Source: Margaritifera margaritifera (taxonomy: Eukaryota > Mollusca > Bivalvia > Unionida > Margaritiferidae). From it: a DNA stretch of 64,000 nt. Positions 63,481 through 64,000 of the stretch are shown here, one piece after another. The position numbers and the translations under genes are program-made. Where the stretch lies: positions 4,650,001-4,714,000 of the forward strand of contig JAQPZY010001638.1 of assembly GCA_029931535.1 (NCBI GenBank), in the 5' to 3' direction. The notes below the pieces were generated by a model. It did not search any database. It saw only the letters and a list, made by a program, of their open reading frames with translations, and was not told where the DNA came from. Every line of letters begins with the position of its first letter. Within the stretch, counting starts at the first letter, position 1.

Positions 63481-64000
63481 AAGGGTTTTTGAAAAACTGG
63501 CAAATTTTGAAGGACGTGATGCCAGAAGTGCTCGGTGTAAAATCATGTCCAAATTGGTCAGGTGAGTTAAACATCAAGATCCAAGTTCAACAAGAAGAAA
63601 AAGCTACCAAAACAAAAAATAAAAAATACTTGACCCGAGTAGCAGCAGCTAAAAAAAAGAGATATAAAGGTATCTTTCAACAAACAAGCATTATATTCAT
63701 TCTTTTCTACAAGATCTATAGACATAATTCTAATATTGTCAAGAGTATCGTAGACAATATAATTTAGTAACTCAATCTGTGGAGAAATTTTGAGAAATGT
63801 CGGAACAGTGAAGCAAAGTTAGAACGAATAAATTATCAAAAATGGTTCCATTAACACGCTAAAAACTACTCAATGTAGAGTTAACAATGCCAGGGAAAAC
63901 TATACACTAAAACGAACATGATAATGAAAATCTTGCTGTATTGCTTTTAAAGATGCGACATCTTTGGCTAATATAAACTTTCCTGTCTATCAATGGAAAG
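63481..64000. other. Window end, no recognised feature
   Basis: 63489-63767 is open for 92 codons on + with a Lys-rich middle (KATKTKNKKYL). I do not recognise it; the low-complexity composition makes it doubtful. Confidence 0.35.

Noticed and set aside
1..64000. CRISPR array, operon, phage or bacterial defence genes
   Set aside because: Introns, SINEs, LINE, DIRS and microsatellites show animal nuclear DNA; the tandem units are contiguous and diverged, not short repeats with unique spacers.

Overview
The window is animal nuclear DNA. It has spliced exons with GT-AG introns, AT-rich introns, and long stretches of mobile elements and simple repeats. The only cellular gene I can establish is CCT4, the delta subunit of the cytosolic chaperonin CCT/TRiC, on the + strand. 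Twelve consecutive internal exons lie between 13 and 37621. Phases match at every junction, and together they encode 492 residues of a protein that is usually about 540 long. Roughly the first 40 to 45 residues lie upstream of the window. The last four or so residues (VNTR-like in known CCT4) were not located. The closest fit for the organism is a mollusc, probably a bivalve. This rests on several element families with tandem ~140-170 bp cores, which resemble the 'pearl'/Helentron-type elements described in bivalves. It is an inference, not a proof.

Layout. 13-5046: five CCT4 exons with modest introns. 5047-11507: a large intron holding a DIRS-type 5' fragment (5245-6290), a tandem-core array and a decayed MULE/FLYWCH transposon. 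11508-15804: three exons, with a pogo/Tigger-type element (13434-15648) between the last two. 15805-26735: an 11 kb intron built on a DIRS retroelement (17350-24398). A TA-flanked 3.3 kb DNA transposon sits in its reverse-transcriptase region, and a second TA-type element sits inside that; a small TTAA-flanked piggyBac-like element follows. 26736-37621: four exons whose introns contain tandem-core elements, SINEs, a hAT MITE, a 101-bp-arm palindrome and a decayed hAT transposon. 37622-64000: no recognisable cellular gene. This part contains a second DIRS copy with inverted ends, SINEs, tandem-core arrays, long (TA)n tracts, a LINE tail, a minus-strand DIRS gag remnant, and an array carrying regularly spaced TCAAGGTCA motifs.

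The most unusual points are these. (1) A 70-bp tandem duplication copies the branch site, the acceptor and 23 nt of the last CCT4 exon found; the upstream acceptor would lead into an in-frame TAG. (2) A three-level nest (DIRS > TA element > TA element) has an exactly reconstructable empty site. (3) The DIRS copies have inverted terminal repeats and a neighbouring segment complementary to the outer edge, like the internal complementary region of DIRS-1. (4) Nuclear-receptor-like motifs are spread by the tandem-core elements. I found no CRISPR array, operon, bacterial gene or intact new multi-gene system.
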